Positions 33,390-42,418 of a stretch of 64,000 nt of DNA are shown piece by piece. This stretch comes from VAXT01 sp963698015. GTDB lineage: Bacteria > Actinomycetota > Thermoleophilia > Gaiellales > Gaiellaceae. Made by a program: the position numbers and the translations under genes. The stretch's first letter is position 1, and each line of letters opens with the position of its first letter. The stretch covers positions 1,364,001-1,428,000 of the forward strand of contig OY969109.1 in the NCBI GenBank assembly GCA_963698015.1. The letters run 5' to 3'. Below the pieces are notes generated by a model that worked only from the letters and a program-made list of their open reading frames with translations, did not search any database and was not told where the DNA came from.

Positions 33390-34286
33390 CTACGGGTGGA
33401 TCCGCCAGAGCTCGCCGTCGGTCGAGTTCGAGACCCACGCGTCCCCTCCGACCTCGGCGACCGCGAGCGGGCCCTGGCCGACGGTCAGCGTCGTCCGCAC
33501 GGCGTTGCTCGCCGGGTCGATCACCGAGATCGTGCCGTCGTCGATGTTCGGCACCCACAGCTCGCCTGCCACCCAGGCCGAGGCGAGCGGGTTCGTTCCG
33601 ACCGGGATTCGCGCGAGCACCGCGCCGGTCGCCGGATCGAGCCGGACGACCTCGTTCCCTTCCGTCGAGACCCAGAGCGCGTCGGCCGAGGGCGTGATCC
33701 AGTCGGCCTTCGGCACGTCGTAGCGGCCGACGACCTTGTTGCGGCGGACATCGACCTTCAGCACCTTGCCCCCGCCCAGGTCGGCGACCCAGATCGCACC
33801 GAACGCGTAGACCACGCCGTTCGGCTGCCTGCCGGCCTTGATCTTGACCGCGACGCGGTTCCGCTTCGGGTTGATCCGGCGCAGGGTCCTGTCGCTCTCG
33901 CTCGTGACCCAGACGCTGCCGGCCCCGAAGGCCAGCCCGTACGAGCTGAAGCCGATCTTGATGCGCGCCTGCACCCTGCTCGTCCGCGGGTTGATGCGTG
34001 TCAGCCGGTTCAGGGAGCGGTCGGAGACCCAGAGGCTGCGCGCGCCGTAGGCGAGGCCGAACGGCCGCTGGCCGGCCTTCATCCGCTTGACGATCGCGTT
34101 CGATGCGGGATCGATCCGGACGACGCGAGGGATGACGAGGTCCGTCGTCCAGAGTGCGCCCGCGGCCGGGAGCACCATTCCCGACGATGCCCCGATCCTG
34201 ATCTTCGCGACAGGCTCGTTCGCGGCGGACGCCGAGGCGATCACTGCTGCCCCGACCACACTCGCCGCTGAGAGCATCCGCCACAC
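33390..34286 (-). CDS. secreted YncE-like beta-propeller protein
   Basis: 298 residues. A signal peptide (MLSAASVVGAAVIASASA) is followed by about six repeats of 40-43 residues with the pattern G-A-LWV-D-x-x-R-I-(D/N)P-x-(S/T), for example ARSLWVSDRSLNRLTRINP and GDAWVSNSTDGELWRIHP, typical of YVTN/YncE propellers. There are no catalytic residues; a binding or scaffold role outside the membrane is likely. Start GTG 34286 or ATG 34277. It is convergent with the LanC-like gene and divergent from a MarR gene. Confidence 0.78.
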   Translation of the reverse strand: MWRMLSAASVVGAAVIASASAANEPVAKIRIGASSGMVLPAAGALWTTDLVIPRVVRIDPASNAIVKRMKAGQRPFGLAYGARSLWVSDRSLNRLTRINPRTSRVQARIKIGFSSYGLAFGAGSVWVTSESDRTLRRINPKRNRVAVKIKAGRQPNGVVYAFGAIWVADLGGGKVLKVDVRRNKVVGRYDVPKADWITPSADALWVSTEGNEVVRLDPATGAVLARIPVGTNPLASAWVAGELWVPNIDDGTISVIDPASNAVRTTLTVGQGPLAVAEVGGDAWVSNSTDGELWRIHP

Positions 34287-34290
34287 TTAG

Positions 34291-34324
34291 TACAATGTTG
34301 TAGCAAATCTAGAACAACCTTGTA
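34291..34324. promoter_or_regulatory. paired operator-like palindromes before the third MarR gene
   Basis: TACAA-TG-TTGTA (34291-34302) is a perfect palindrome and AACAA-CC-TTGTA (34313-34324) a one-mismatch copy, 22 bases apart centre to centre, on one DNA face. They fill the 43-base gap between the divergent propeller and MarR genes, in unusually AT-rich sequence. The MarR product is the obvious ligand. Confidence 0.6.
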
Positions 34325-34329
34325 CTACA

Positions 34330-34794
34330 TTGCCCGCCACCGGCCCACCGACGATCCTCTTCGAAGTCTTCTGGACGCAGCAGAAGCGCAAGCGTCTGGT
34401 CGAGGTCGCGCTCGAGGGGCTCGACCTGCCGCCCGATGACTACCCGTTCTACGTCACGATCGGCGCGGACGGCCCGCTGACGCCGACCGGGCTCGCCGAG
34501 CTTCTCGACCTGCCGCTCTCGACTGCCATCTTCCGGGTCAAGAGGATCGAGCGCCGAGGGCACGCCGAGCGGATCGCGAATCCGGCGGACAGGCGCTCCT
34601 TCCTGATCCGCCTGACGCCGTCGGGCCGGCGGTTGCTCGCCAAGGCGCGGCCGCGCTTCCGCCGGTACGCCGAGGCCGTCGAAGCGCGGCTCGGCAAAGC
34701 GAAGACGACATCCCTCACGTCAGCGCTCGTCGAGTTGAGAAACGCGATCGACGAGGAGCTGGCGGTTACGCCTGCCGCATCCGCCCGGTCATGA
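34330..34794 (+). CDS. MarR-like winged-helix regulator
   Basis: 154 residues from TTG 34330. The winged helix is visible as LTPTGLAELLDLPLSTAIFRVKRIERRGH with a wing RIANPADRRSFLIRLTPSGRRLL, then a C-terminal dimerisation helix with RFRRYAEAVEARL. The N-terminal part is longer and less typical than the other two MarR proteins here. The last 29 bases overlap the convergent ltrA. The twin palindromes upstream suggest autoregulation together with the propeller gene. Confidence 0.78.
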   Translation: MPATGPPTILFEVFWTQQKRKRLVEVALEGLDLPPDDYPFYVTIGADGPLTPTGLAELLDLPLSTAIFRVKRIERRGHAERIANPADRRSFLIRLTPSGRRLLAKARPRFRRYAEAVEARLGKAKTTSLTSALVELRNAIDEELAVTPAASARS

Positions 34795-35944
34795 GCTCCG
34801 CGGTGGGGACGGCGCCGTGCCGGATGTGTGAGCGCGCCTCGCGGTAGCGGAGCGCCTCGTAGGCGATCAGCACGACGAAGACCGCGGCCGCCACGGAGAG
34901 CGCGGCCAGCGCGGGCACGTGGTCCGCGAACGGCCAGAAGACGATCAGGGCCGCGAGCGCCAGCGGGCGTCCGCGGCCGATCGTCCGCGAGATGCGGTAG
35001 CGGAGGAGCACATGGGCGAGCAGGTACGCGCCCAGGCCTGCGCACAGCGCGGTCGCGGGCACCGCAGCGAGGTGGGCGTCGTAGTCCCCGAGCGCCTTCT
35101 TCAGGCTCATCGCGAAGAGCACGATCCCGGCCACCATCACGAAGTGGATATAGCTGTACGCGTCGCGGGCGAGAGTCGTCTGCGCTGTGCCCGTCGCCTG
35201 CCGTAGCCGGTATTCGAGCAGGATCGCGACCCAGTCGAAGTAGGTCCACCAGAGAGCGGTGGCGATCGTCATCCCGACGAGCGCGGTCGTGATCACCCCG
35301 GTCGTGAGCGGCGTCCCGGCGGCGCTCACGCCGAGCGCGACGATCGACTCGCCGATCGCGATGATCACGACGAGCCCGTGCCGCTCGGCGAAGTGCCCGG
35401 GCGAGAGCCGCCAGCCCTGACCGCGCCCGACGAGCACGCCGAGATAGTCGATCGCGAGCGCGAGCACCCACAGCGTGGTGCGCTCCTTGCCCTCGAGGAA
35501 CCCGGCGCCGAGGATCAGGAAGCCGCTGATCGTCGAGGAGGGCGTCATGCGCAGTACCGCGCCGAGCAGGTCGGGGTCGCCGCGCGCGGCCAGCGAGTAG
35601 AGGACGAGGTGCATGGCGCGCACCACGAGGTAGGCGACGCCGAAGATCACGCCGTGGTCGCCGAAAGCCTCCGGGACCGCGAGTGCGCAGACCAGCATCG
35701 CCCCCATGACGACGAACATCGCAATCCGCACCAGCCCCTCCTCGGGGTTGAGCGTGTTCGTCAACCACGCGTACGCGGCCCACGCCCACCAGAGTGCGGC
35801 GAGCACGACCAGCCCGCGCAGCAGACCGCCCCACGTCGGGTCCGCCGAAAGAAGCGTCGTGACCTGCGTGATCGCGAAGACGAAGACGAGGTCGAAGAAG
35901 AGCTCGAGCGGTGTGACGCGTTCGACGCGCGCGGATGCTTCCAC
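34766..35944 (-). CDS. ltrA: low temperature requirement protein A family membrane protein
   Basis: 392 residues with about ten hydrophobic helices. The start VTPLELFFDLVFVFAITQ is the LtrA signature, and FAERHGLVVIIAIGESIVALG near residue 190 is a second family landmark. The family was named for a Listeria cold-growth mutant; its biochemical role is not known. It lies 19 bases downstream of the Usp stop on the same strand and could be the distal gene of the kdp locus, but it has its own possible promoter in the Usp coding end. Confidence 0.85.
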   Translation of the reverse strand: MEASARVERVTPLELFFDLVFVFAITQVTTLLSADPTWGGLLRGLVVLAALWWAWAAYAWLTNTLNPEEGLVRIAMFVVMGAMLVCALAVPEAFGDHGVIFGVAYLVVRAMHLVLYSLAARGDPDLLGAVLRMTPSSTISGFLILGAGFLEGKERTTLWVLALAIDYLGVLVGRGQGWRLSPGHFAERHGLVVIIAIGESIVALGVSAAGTPLTTGVITTALVGMTIATALWWTYFDWVAILLEYRLRQATGTAQTTLARDAYSYIHFVMVAGIVLFAMSLKKALGDYDAHLAAVPATALCAGLGAYLLAHVLLRYRISRTIGRGRPLALAALIVFWPFADHVPALAALSVAAAVFVVLIAYEALRYREARSHIRHGAVPTAELMTGRMRQA

Positions 35945-35963
35945 GCGGCAGGACGCTATCGAT

Positions 35964-36359
35964 TCAGTGCACGACGAGGACGTCGCAGGGCGCGCGACGG
36001 ATGAGTCTCGCGCTCACCGACCCTGGGACTAGCTGGTGCACGCCGTGATGTCGGCCGATCACGATCATCTCCGCGCCTGTCGTCTCGCCTGCCTCCCGTA
36101 TCTCCCTTACCGGATCCCCGGCCGCCGCGATCGGCACGATGTCGACCTGCCGCGCCGAGAGGAGCCGACCTGCGTTGCGCAAGATCTCGCGCTGCTGATC
36201 CCGTTGGGCTTCGCTCACAGTCTCGAGCCGTGAGCTGATCGACTGGACCGGAATCACGTTGACGACCGACACCGATCCGTCGGGGCCGACGAGCTCGGCC
36301 GCGTGCATGAGTGCTCGCTCGGCTTCGGCCGATCCGTCGTAGGCGACGAGTATCGTCAT
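35964..36359 (-). CDS. universal stress protein
   Basis: 131 residues, a single UspA domain. TILVAYDGSAEAERAL at the start, the DPVREIREAGETTGAEMIVIGRHH strand-helix and the ATP-loop G(2)-x-G(9) region GVHQLVPGSVSARLIRRAPCDVLVVH are present, slightly degenerate. The ATG overlaps the stop of the membrane-anchored Usp (ATGA). It is the last gene of the potassium locus; Usp domains also occur inside KdpD, so a role in tuning Kdp signalling is a reasonable inference. Confidence 0.85.
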   Translation of the reverse strand: MTILVAYDGSAEAERALMHAAELVGPDGSVSVVNVIPVQSISSRLETVSEAQRDQQREILRNAGRLLSARQVDIVPIAAAGDPVREIREAGETTGAEMIVIGRHHGVHQLVPGSVSARLIRRAPCDVLVVH

Positions 36360-36895
36360 GCGGTACGGGTCGGTGAACCGTTCTCCTGGCTCGGGCCGGG
36401 ACGCAAGATGAGGGTTTCGCTGGGGGCGTTCGAGAGCAGCCATTGCAGCTGCTTGGGCGTAAAGCCCGTCCCGGCTCTGGCCGGCGCCGGCGCGACGATC
36501 CGGTCGAAATGCTCCGCCTCCCACAGGCGCCGCAGCGCATGGGTCGGGCTGCGGCCGCTCTCCACCCTCGCATCGACGGGTACGCCTGCTCGAAGGGCGG
36601 CGTGCTCGACCGCCTCGAGCAGCGGCATCGCGAGCTCGACCTGCTGGTGCATCGCTGCGTCGAGGGTGTACTCGAAGGGCGTCACGATCAGATACGCAGG
36701 GACCATCGTCGCCTCCTCGGCCTGCGAGATCCGGATTGCGGCCGCGAGGACCGTCGGCTCGAGCTCGCCGTCCGTGAACGGAACCAGGATGCGCCTCTGC
36801 CGAGGCGCAGGCCGCCGCGAGCGATGCCACCACGAGTAGCCGAGGATCGCGGCCACCGCTACGACGAGACCGACGAGGATGTCGACGAGGATCAT
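36356..36895 (-). CDS. membrane-anchored universal-stress-like protein
   Basis: 179 residues. An N-terminal hydrophobic helix (ILVDILVGLVVAVAAILGYSWW, shown only in part: LVDILVGLVVAVAAILGY) is followed by basic residues and then a Usp-like domain starting RRILVPFTDGELEPTVLAA, with a late RIVAPAPARAGTGFTPKQ and SNAPSETLILRPG strand. The ATP-binding loop is not canonical. Start and stop both overlap neighbours by four bases. A single-pass anchor holding a Usp domain at the cytoplasmic face between KdpD and a soluble Usp is unusual. Confidence 0.72.
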   Translation of the reverse strand: MILVDILVGLVVAVAAILGYSWWHRSRRPAPRQRRILVPFTDGELEPTVLAAAIRISQAEEATMVPAYLIVTPFEYTLDAAMHQQVELAMPLLEAVEHAALRAGVPVDARVESGRSPTHALRRLWEAEHFDRIVAPAPARAGTGFTPKQLQWLLSNAPSETLILRPGPSQENGSPTRTA

Positions 36896-37983
36896 TCGTT
36901 CGGTTCCTCTCGGAGCGCCCGGTCGGCGACGACCCGAAGGTCGATGCCGGGAAGCTCTCGCACGAGCCGCGAGAGAAGCGAGCCCTTCAGGACCTCCCGT
37001 CTCCGAGACTCATCGGGCGTGCCGAGGATCACGTACGTCGACCCGCGCTCGCGGACGACGCGCCGTACGGTCTCGGCCAGATCGTCGCCGTCGATCTCCA
37101 GGAAGTGCACGCCGAGGATCGACGAGAGCCGCCGTAGCGCAGAGAGTTGTACCTGCTCCTCCTTCGTGGGCTCGTAGCCTCCGGGCCGAACCCAGATCGC
37201 ATCCATGTCGGCGCCGAGGCGCTGCGCCGAGCGCCACGCGCGCCGCATGATCCGCTGTGACTTCGGCTGGGGCTCGACCAGGGCGAGCACACGCTCGCCC
37301 ACTGCCTGCTGGCTGAGCGGCTCGAGGACGGTCGTCCCACGCCGCGCCTGGACGTCCTCGGCCACCTCGCGCAGCGCGACTTCGCGCAGCGCGGCGAGGT
37401 TCTCGTGCCGGAAGAAATTCTCGAGCGCGATCTGGGCCCGCTCGCGCGGGTAGACCTTGCCGGCCTTCAGCCGCTCCTGGAGCTCTTCCGGCGAAAGGTC
37501 GACGAGCACCACCTCGTCCGCCTCGTCGAGGATCCGGTCGGGAAAGGTCTCCCGAACCCGGACTTCGGTCAGCTCGAAGACGGCGTCGTTAAGGCTCTCG
37601 AGGTGCTGGACGTTGACAGTCGAGATCACGTCGATGCCGGCGTCGAGGATCTCGTCGATGTCCTGGAAACGCTTCGCGTTCCGCATCCCCTCGGCGTTCG
37701 TGTGTGCGAGCTCGTCGACGAGGGCGAGCTCGGGCTCCCGCGTGAGGACCGCGTCGACATCCATATCCTCGACCCGGAGGCCGGCGTGGCTCACCTCCAG
37801 CCGCGGAACGACCTCGAGGCCCTCGGCGAGGGCCGCCGTCTCGGGCCGCTCGTGTGGCTCCAGGTAGCCGATGACGACATCGCGACCGGCCTCCTTCGCC
37901 TGACGGCCCTCGAGCAGCATGCGGTAGGTCTTGCCGACCCCCGCTGCCATCCCGAGCAGGATCCGGTAGTGACCACGTGCCAC
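36892..37983 (-). CDS. kdpD: KdpD N-terminal sensor module only (KdpD domain plus Usp)
   Basis: 363 residues against ~900 for full KdpD. It holds the KdpD domain with Walker A GMAAGVGKT, the EGRQAKEAGRDVVIGYLEPH strand, Walker-B-like and DLSPEELQERLKAGKVYP regions, and then a Usp domain from about residue 230 ending AFTD-free in RELPGIDLRVVADRAL. There are no membrane helices and no kinase domain; these are on a separate protein at 44280-45644. GTG start one base after the kdpB stop. The stop overlaps the next gene as ATGA, so truncation is not an accident of a frameshift. Confidence 0.88.
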   Translation of the reverse strand: MARGHYRILLGMAAGVGKTYRMLLEGRQAKEAGRDVVIGYLEPHERPETAALAEGLEVVPRLEVSHAGLRVEDMDVDAVLTREPELALVDELAHTNAEGMRNAKRFQDIDEILDAGIDVISTVNVQHLESLNDAVFELTEVRVRETFPDRILDEADEVVLVDLSPEELQERLKAGKVYPRERAQIALENFFRHENLAALREVALREVAEDVQARRGTTVLEPLSQQAVGERVLALVEPQPKSQRIMRRAWRSAQRLGADMDAIWVRPGGYEPTKEEQVQLSALRRLSSILGVHFLEIDGDDLAETVRRVVRERGSTYVILGTPDESRRREVLKGSLLSRLVRELPGIDLRVVADRALREEPNE

Positions 37984-37984
37984 T

Positions 37985-40045
37985 TCATGCCCCGAGCAGG
38001 TTGTGAACCACGAGGTCGATCAGCTTGATTCCGACGAACGGGAGGATCATGCCCCCGAGCCCGTAGATGAGGAGGTTCCTGCGCAGCAAGGCGGTGGCTC
38101 CGATGGCCCGGTACTTGACGCCTCTTAGGGCGAGCGGCACCAGCGCTGGGATGATCAGCGCGTTGAAGATGACCGCGGAGAGGATGGCGCTCTTCGGCGT
38201 GCCCAGGTCCATAACGTTCAGCGCATCGAGGGGGCCGCGCGCTCCCGGCGTCGCAGCGTACGTGAACGCGAACATCGCCGGCAGGATCGCGAAGTACTTG
38301 GCGACGTCGTTCGCGATCGAGAACGTCGTCAGCGCGCCGCGCGTGATCAAGAGCTGCTTGCCGACCTCCACGACCTCGATCAGCTTCGTCGGGTTGTTGT
38401 CGAGGTCGACCATGTTCCCGGCCTCCTTCGCGGCGGAGGTGCCGGCGTTCATCGCCACGCCCACGTCGGCCTGCGCGAGGGCGGGGGCGTCGTTCGTCCC
38501 GTCGCCGGTCATCGCGACCATGCGGCCGCTGGCCTGTTCCTCCTTGATCAACGCCATCTTCGCCTCGGGGGTGGCCTCGGCGAGGAAGTCGTCGACCCCG
38601 GCTTCCTGCGCGATGACCGCGGCGGTGACCCGGTTGTCGCCGGTGATCATCACCGTGCGGATGCCCATCGCGCGCAGTTCGTCGAAGCGCTCGTTCATCC
38701 CACCCTTGACGACGTCCTTCAGGTGGATGACGCCGAGCACGAAGTTGTCCTGGGCGACTACGAGCGGTGTCCCTCCGGCCCGGGCGATCTTGTCGACTTC
38801 CTCGTCGAGCCTGGCTGGCACGCGGCCACCCTTTTCCTCCACGAAGCGCTTGACCGCGTCGGCCGCTCCCTTCCTCAGCTGCTTGCCGTCGAGATCGACG
38901 CCGCTCATGCGTGTGGTCGCCGAGAACGGGATGAAGGTCGCATCGTGCGGCCCGAGCTCCTGTCCGCGGAGGCCGTACTGCTCCTTCGCGAGGATCACGA
39001 TGGAGCGCCCTTCCGGTGTCTCGTCCGCCAGCGAGGAGAGTTGCGCCGCCTCGGCCAGCTCGTCGGCGTTGATCCCGTCGACAGGGACGAACTCGGTCGC
39101 CTGGCGGTTCCCGAGCGTGATCGTGCCGGTCTTGTCGAGCAGGAGCACGTCCACGTCTCCCGAGGCCTCTACCGCGCGGCCGGACATCGCGAGCACGTTG
39201 CGCTGGACGAGGCGGTCCATGCCCGCGATGCCGATCGCGCTGAGGAGGGCGCCGATCGTAGTCGGGATCAGCGCGACGAGGAGGGCGATGAGAACGGTCT
39301 GCGAGACCGGCGTGCCGGCGTAGATGGCGTACGGACGGAGGGTCACCGTCGCGGCGAGGAAGGTGATGGTCAGGCCCGCGAGCAGGATGTTGAGAGCGAT
39401 CTCGTTCGGCGTCTTACGCCGCTCGGCGCCCTCGACGAGCGCAATCATCCGGTCGAGGAACGACTTGCCGGGCTCCTGGGTGACCATGACCACGAGCTGG
39501 TCGGAGAGGAGCTTGGTGCCTCCGGTCACTGCTGAGCGGTCGCCGCCCGCCTCGCGGATCACCGGTGCGGATTCGCCCGTGATCGCCGACTCGTCGACGG
39601 AGCCGGCGCCCTCGGTCACGTCGCCGTCGGCGGGGATGGTCTCGCCGGCCTGGACGACGACCATGTCGCCGCGCTGGAGCTCAGGCGCGGGAATGTCTTC
39701 GAGCCCCCCGCCGTCGGCCTGGCGGTGGGCGATCGTGGTCGTCCGCGTCGCGCGAAGCGCATTCGCCTGCGCCTTACCGCGCCCCTCGGCGATCGCCTCG
39801 GCGAAATTCGCGAAGAGAACCGTCAGCCAGAGCCAGGTCGAGATCGCCGCCACGAACCACAGCTGGTCGTAGTTCCCACGGAAGAGCTCCAGGAAGAAGA
39901 TCACCGACGTGATCACGCTGCCGAGCTCGACGATGAACATGACCGGGTTCTTGAACTGCTTCCGCGGGTCGAGCTTGGGGAAGGAATCCCAGATCGCAGC
40001 GATGACGATGTCGCGCGAGAAGATGCTGCTCTTGCGGCCGGCCAC
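37985..40045 (-). CDS. kdpB: K+-transporting P-type ATPase subunit KdpB
   Basis: 686 residues, normal length. P-type ATPase landmarks: AITGESAPV actuator loop, phosphorylation site LLLDKTGTITLGNR, nucleotide-binding KGAADAVK, hinge MTGDGTNDAPALAQADVG and seven hydrophobic helices. It hydrolyses ATP to drive K+ entry through KdpA. It is placed after kdpC, not between kdpA and kdpC as is usual. GTG start shares one base with the kdpC stop. Confidence 0.95.
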   Translation of the reverse strand: MAGRKSSIFSRDIVIAAIWDSFPKLDPRKQFKNPVMFIVELGSVITSVIFFLELFRGNYDQLWFVAAISTWLWLTVLFANFAEAIAEGRGKAQANALRATRTTTIAHRQADGGGLEDIPAPELQRGDMVVVQAGETIPADGDVTEGAGSVDESAITGESAPVIREAGGDRSAVTGGTKLLSDQLVVMVTQEPGKSFLDRMIALVEGAERRKTPNEIALNILLAGLTITFLAATVTLRPYAIYAGTPVSQTVLIALLVALIPTTIGALLSAIGIAGMDRLVQRNVLAMSGRAVEASGDVDVLLLDKTGTITLGNRQATEFVPVDGINADELAEAAQLSSLADETPEGRSIVILAKEQYGLRGQELGPHDATFIPFSATTRMSGVDLDGKQLRKGAADAVKRFVEEKGGRVPARLDEEVDKIARAGGTPLVVAQDNFVLGVIHLKDVVKGGMNERFDELRAMGIRTVMITGDNRVTAAVIAQEAGVDDFLAEATPEAKMALIKEEQASGRMVAMTGDGTNDAPALAQADVGVAMNAGTSAAKEAGNMVDLDNNPTKLIEVVEVGKQLLITRGALTTFSIANDVAKYFAILPAMFAFTYAATPGARGPLDALNVMDLGTPKSAILSAVIFNALIIPALVPLALRGVKYRAIGATALLRRNLLIYGLGGMILPFVGIKLIDLVVHNLLGA

Positions 40046-40632
40046 TAGGTCGACTCCTTGTCGAGTGCGAGGTTGAGCTCGAGGACGTTGACGCCGGGCT
40101 CGCCGAGGAAGCCGAGCGAGCGGCCGTCGGTGTTGTCGTCGATCAGCTGCTGGACGCGGTCGAGCGGTAGGTGCCTGACGGCGGCGATGCGGCGCGCCTG
40201 GAGCCGCGCGTACGCCGGTGAGATGTGCGGGTCGATGCCGGAGGCCGAGGTGGTCACCGCGTCGACGGGGATCTGACCAATCGTCAGGCCCGGGTTGTAG
40301 GGGCCTTCGAGCTTCACGATCGCCTGCGCCGCGGCCTTGACGTTCTTCGCGAGATCCGGATTCGTCGGCCCGAGGTTGGCGAAGGTCGTGGCGGCCGCGT
40401 TGTAGGCCGGTGTCGTGCCCGAGGGACGCCCGTGGAAGTAGCGCGGGCTCTTGAACTCCTGCGCGGCGAGCCGCGAGCCGACGACCTTTCCGTCCCGCTC
40501 GACGAGGCTCCCCTTCGCCTTGTCGGGGAAGGCGACCGCGGCGAAGCCCGTCATCAGCGCGGGATAGCCGAAGCCGAGCACGAGCGTGAAGACGACCACT
40601 GCGATGACCGACGAGATGATCGAGCGCACCAT
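40045..40632 (-). CDS. kdpC: K+-transporting ATPase subunit KdpC
   Basis: 195 residues. A single N-terminal membrane helix (VVVFTLVLGFGYPALMTGF) is followed by the exposed domain with FKSPRYFHGRPSGT, the family's NLGPTNPDL segment, VDAVTTSASGIDPHISP and the final NVLELNLALD. The ATG overlaps the kdpA stop (ATGA). All sequence features are normal; only the position, before kdpB, is exceptional. Confidence 0.94.
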   Translation of the reverse strand: MVRSIISSVIAVVVFTLVLGFGYPALMTGFAAVAFPDKAKGSLVERDGKVVGSRLAAQEFKSPRYFHGRPSGTTPAYNAAATTFANLGPTNPDLAKNVKAAAQAIVKLEGPYNPGLTIGQIPVDAVTTSASGIDPHISPAYARLQARRIAAVRHLPLDRVQQLIDDNTDGRSLGFLGEPGVNVLELNLALDKEST

Positions 40633-42332
40633 CAGCCCATCAGCCCTTCGACGATCGGACCGAGCGTCAGTGCGGGGAAGATCATCAGGCCGGCGGTCAG
40701 TGCGATCACACCGATGAGCAGCACGACGAACGTCGGACCGTCAGTGCGGAACGTTCCCGCAGAGACCGGATGGATCTTCTTCCCCGCGAGCGAGCTACCG
40801 AGGGCTAGCGCCGCGATCAGCGGCACGAAGCGGCCGAGGTAGAGCGCGAGCACGCCCATCTCGGCCGAGAAGTTCGTCGCGCCGTAGCCGGCGAACGCGC
40901 TCCCGTTGTTGTTCGACTGCGAGTCGTAGGCGTAGAGAGACTCGGTGAAGCCGTGAACACCGCTGTTGTAGATCGACGCGAGCCCGTCGGTGGTCACGAC
41001 TGCAAGCGCGGTCAGCGCCAGCACCATCGTGGGCACGAAGAGAGCCCCGACCGCGGCGATCTTGATCTCGCGCGCACCGATCTTCTTGCCTAGCCATTCG
41101 GGCGTACGGCCCACCATCAGCCCCGCCACGAAGACGGCGATGACGATGTAGAAGAACATCCCGTATAAGCCGGAGCCGACGCCGCCGAAGATCACCTCAC
41201 CCACGAACAGGTTGACGAGCGGCACGGCGCCGCCCGGGGCGGTCTGTGCGTCGAACCCTCCGTTCACGGACCCGTTCGAGGCGTCGCTCGTCGCAACCGT
41301 CCAGGTCGCGGTGTTGGCCAGGCCGAACCGCACTTCCTTGTCGGACATGTTCCCGCCGCTCGAGCCGTCGCCCTGCGTGATGTTCACCCCGGAGTCGCGG
41401 AGGACCTGCGAGCCGTGTTGCTCGGAGGGGAGGTTGACGGCGACGCCGATCGCGAACATGAGGAACATTGCGAGGAACACCATCCAGGCATGCCGGCGCG
41501 CCAGCACCATCCTCCCGAACATGAAGACCTGCGCCGCGGGGATGAGCAGGATCGAGAGCATCTCGAAGAAGTTCGAGAGCCCGGTCGGGTTCTCGAACGG
41601 GACGGCCGAGTTCGAGTTGTAGAAGCCGCCGCCGTTCGTGCCCAGCTGCTTGATCGCGATCTGCGACGCCGCGGGGCCGCGCGCAATCGTCTGCTGTGCG
41701 CCCTCGAGAGTCGTCGCCGTCGCGTGGCCGTGGAACGTCTGGACTACGCCCTGCGAGATCAGGACCACCGCGAGGATGATCGAGAGCGGCAGGAGGATGT
41801 AGACGACCGACCGGTAGAGGTCTCGCCAGAAATTGCCGAGCGTGCTGCTCGAGCGGCGTGCGATGCCGCGGACGACAGCCACGAGCGCCGCCATTCCAAC
41901 TGCCGCCGAGACGAAGTTCTGGACGGCGAGACCCGCCATCTGCGTCAGGTACGACATCGTGTACTCGCCGCCGTAGTACTGCCAGTTCGTGTTCGTGACG
42001 AAGCTCGCGGTCGTGTTGATCGCGATGTGCGGGGCGACCGCCGGCAGATTGTCTGGATTCAGGAAGAGACCGTGCTGGAGCCGCTGGATCGCGTAGAGGA
42101 CGAGCGTGAAGCAGACGCTGAAAACGAGGACGCTGACGGCATAGCTCTGCCAGCCCTGCTCCTTCGACGGGTCGGTGCGGACGACTCGGTAGAAGCCTCG
42201 CTCCACGGCGGCAAGCCAGCGCGGACCGCGCCACGTTCCGTACACGCGCGCCATCCAGATCCCGAGCGGATAGGCGAGCGCGACGAGCACGGCGCCGTAG
42301 AAGACGATCTGCGCGATGCCCTGGCCGCTCAC
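40632..42332 (-). CDS. kdpA: K+-transporting ATPase subunit KdpA
   Basis: 566 residues with about ten membrane helices in the superfamily-of-K-transporters arrangement. Selectivity-loop-type segments are TNTNWQYYGGEYTMSYLTQM, QLGTNGGGFYNSNSAVPFENP, FGLANTATWT and AYDSQSNNNGSAFAGYG. It forms the channel-like K+ path of KdpFABC. The GTG at 42332 overlaps the kdpF stop (GTGA). Confidence 0.95.
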   Translation of the reverse strand: MSGQGIAQIVFYGAVLVALAYPLGIWMARVYGTWRGPRWLAAVERGFYRVVRTDPSKEQGWQSYAVSVLVFSVCFTLVLYAIQRLQHGLFLNPDNLPAVAPHIAINTTASFVTNTNWQYYGGEYTMSYLTQMAGLAVQNFVSAAVGMAALVAVVRGIARRSSSTLGNFWRDLYRSVVYILLPLSIILAVVLISQGVVQTFHGHATATTLEGAQQTIARGPAASQIAIKQLGTNGGGFYNSNSAVPFENPTGLSNFFEMLSILLIPAAQVFMFGRMVLARRHAWMVFLAMFLMFAIGVAVNLPSEQHGSQVLRDSGVNITQGDGSSGGNMSDKEVRFGLANTATWTVATSDASNGSVNGGFDAQTAPGGAVPLVNLFVGEVIFGGVGSGLYGMFFYIVIAVFVAGLMVGRTPEWLGKKIGAREIKIAAVGALFVPTMVLALTALAVVTTDGLASIYNSGVHGFTESLYAYDSQSNNNGSAFAGYGATNFSAEMGVLALYLGRFVPLIAALALGSSLAGKKIHPVSAGTFRTDGPTFVVLLIGVIALTAGLMIFPALTLGPIVEGLMG

Positions 42333-42418
42333 AGCTTCTCCGCCCTGAAGAGGGCGTACACGAGGTACGCGAGCACGAGCAGCGAGATGACGAGCCCGAT
42401 CAGGTCGCCGGCGGCCAT
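42329..42418 (-). CDS. kdpF: KdpF small membrane subunit
   Basis: 29 residues from ATG 42418: one hydrophobic helix (LIGLVISLLVLAYLVYAL) then FRAEKL. Size, the L-x-Y-L-x-Y-A-L pattern and the place directly before kdpA match KdpF, which stabilises the complex. The start overlaps the preceding tiny ORF by ATGA and the stop overlaps kdpA. Confidence 0.88.
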   Translation of the reverse strand: MAAGDLIGLVISLLVLAYLVYALFRAEKL

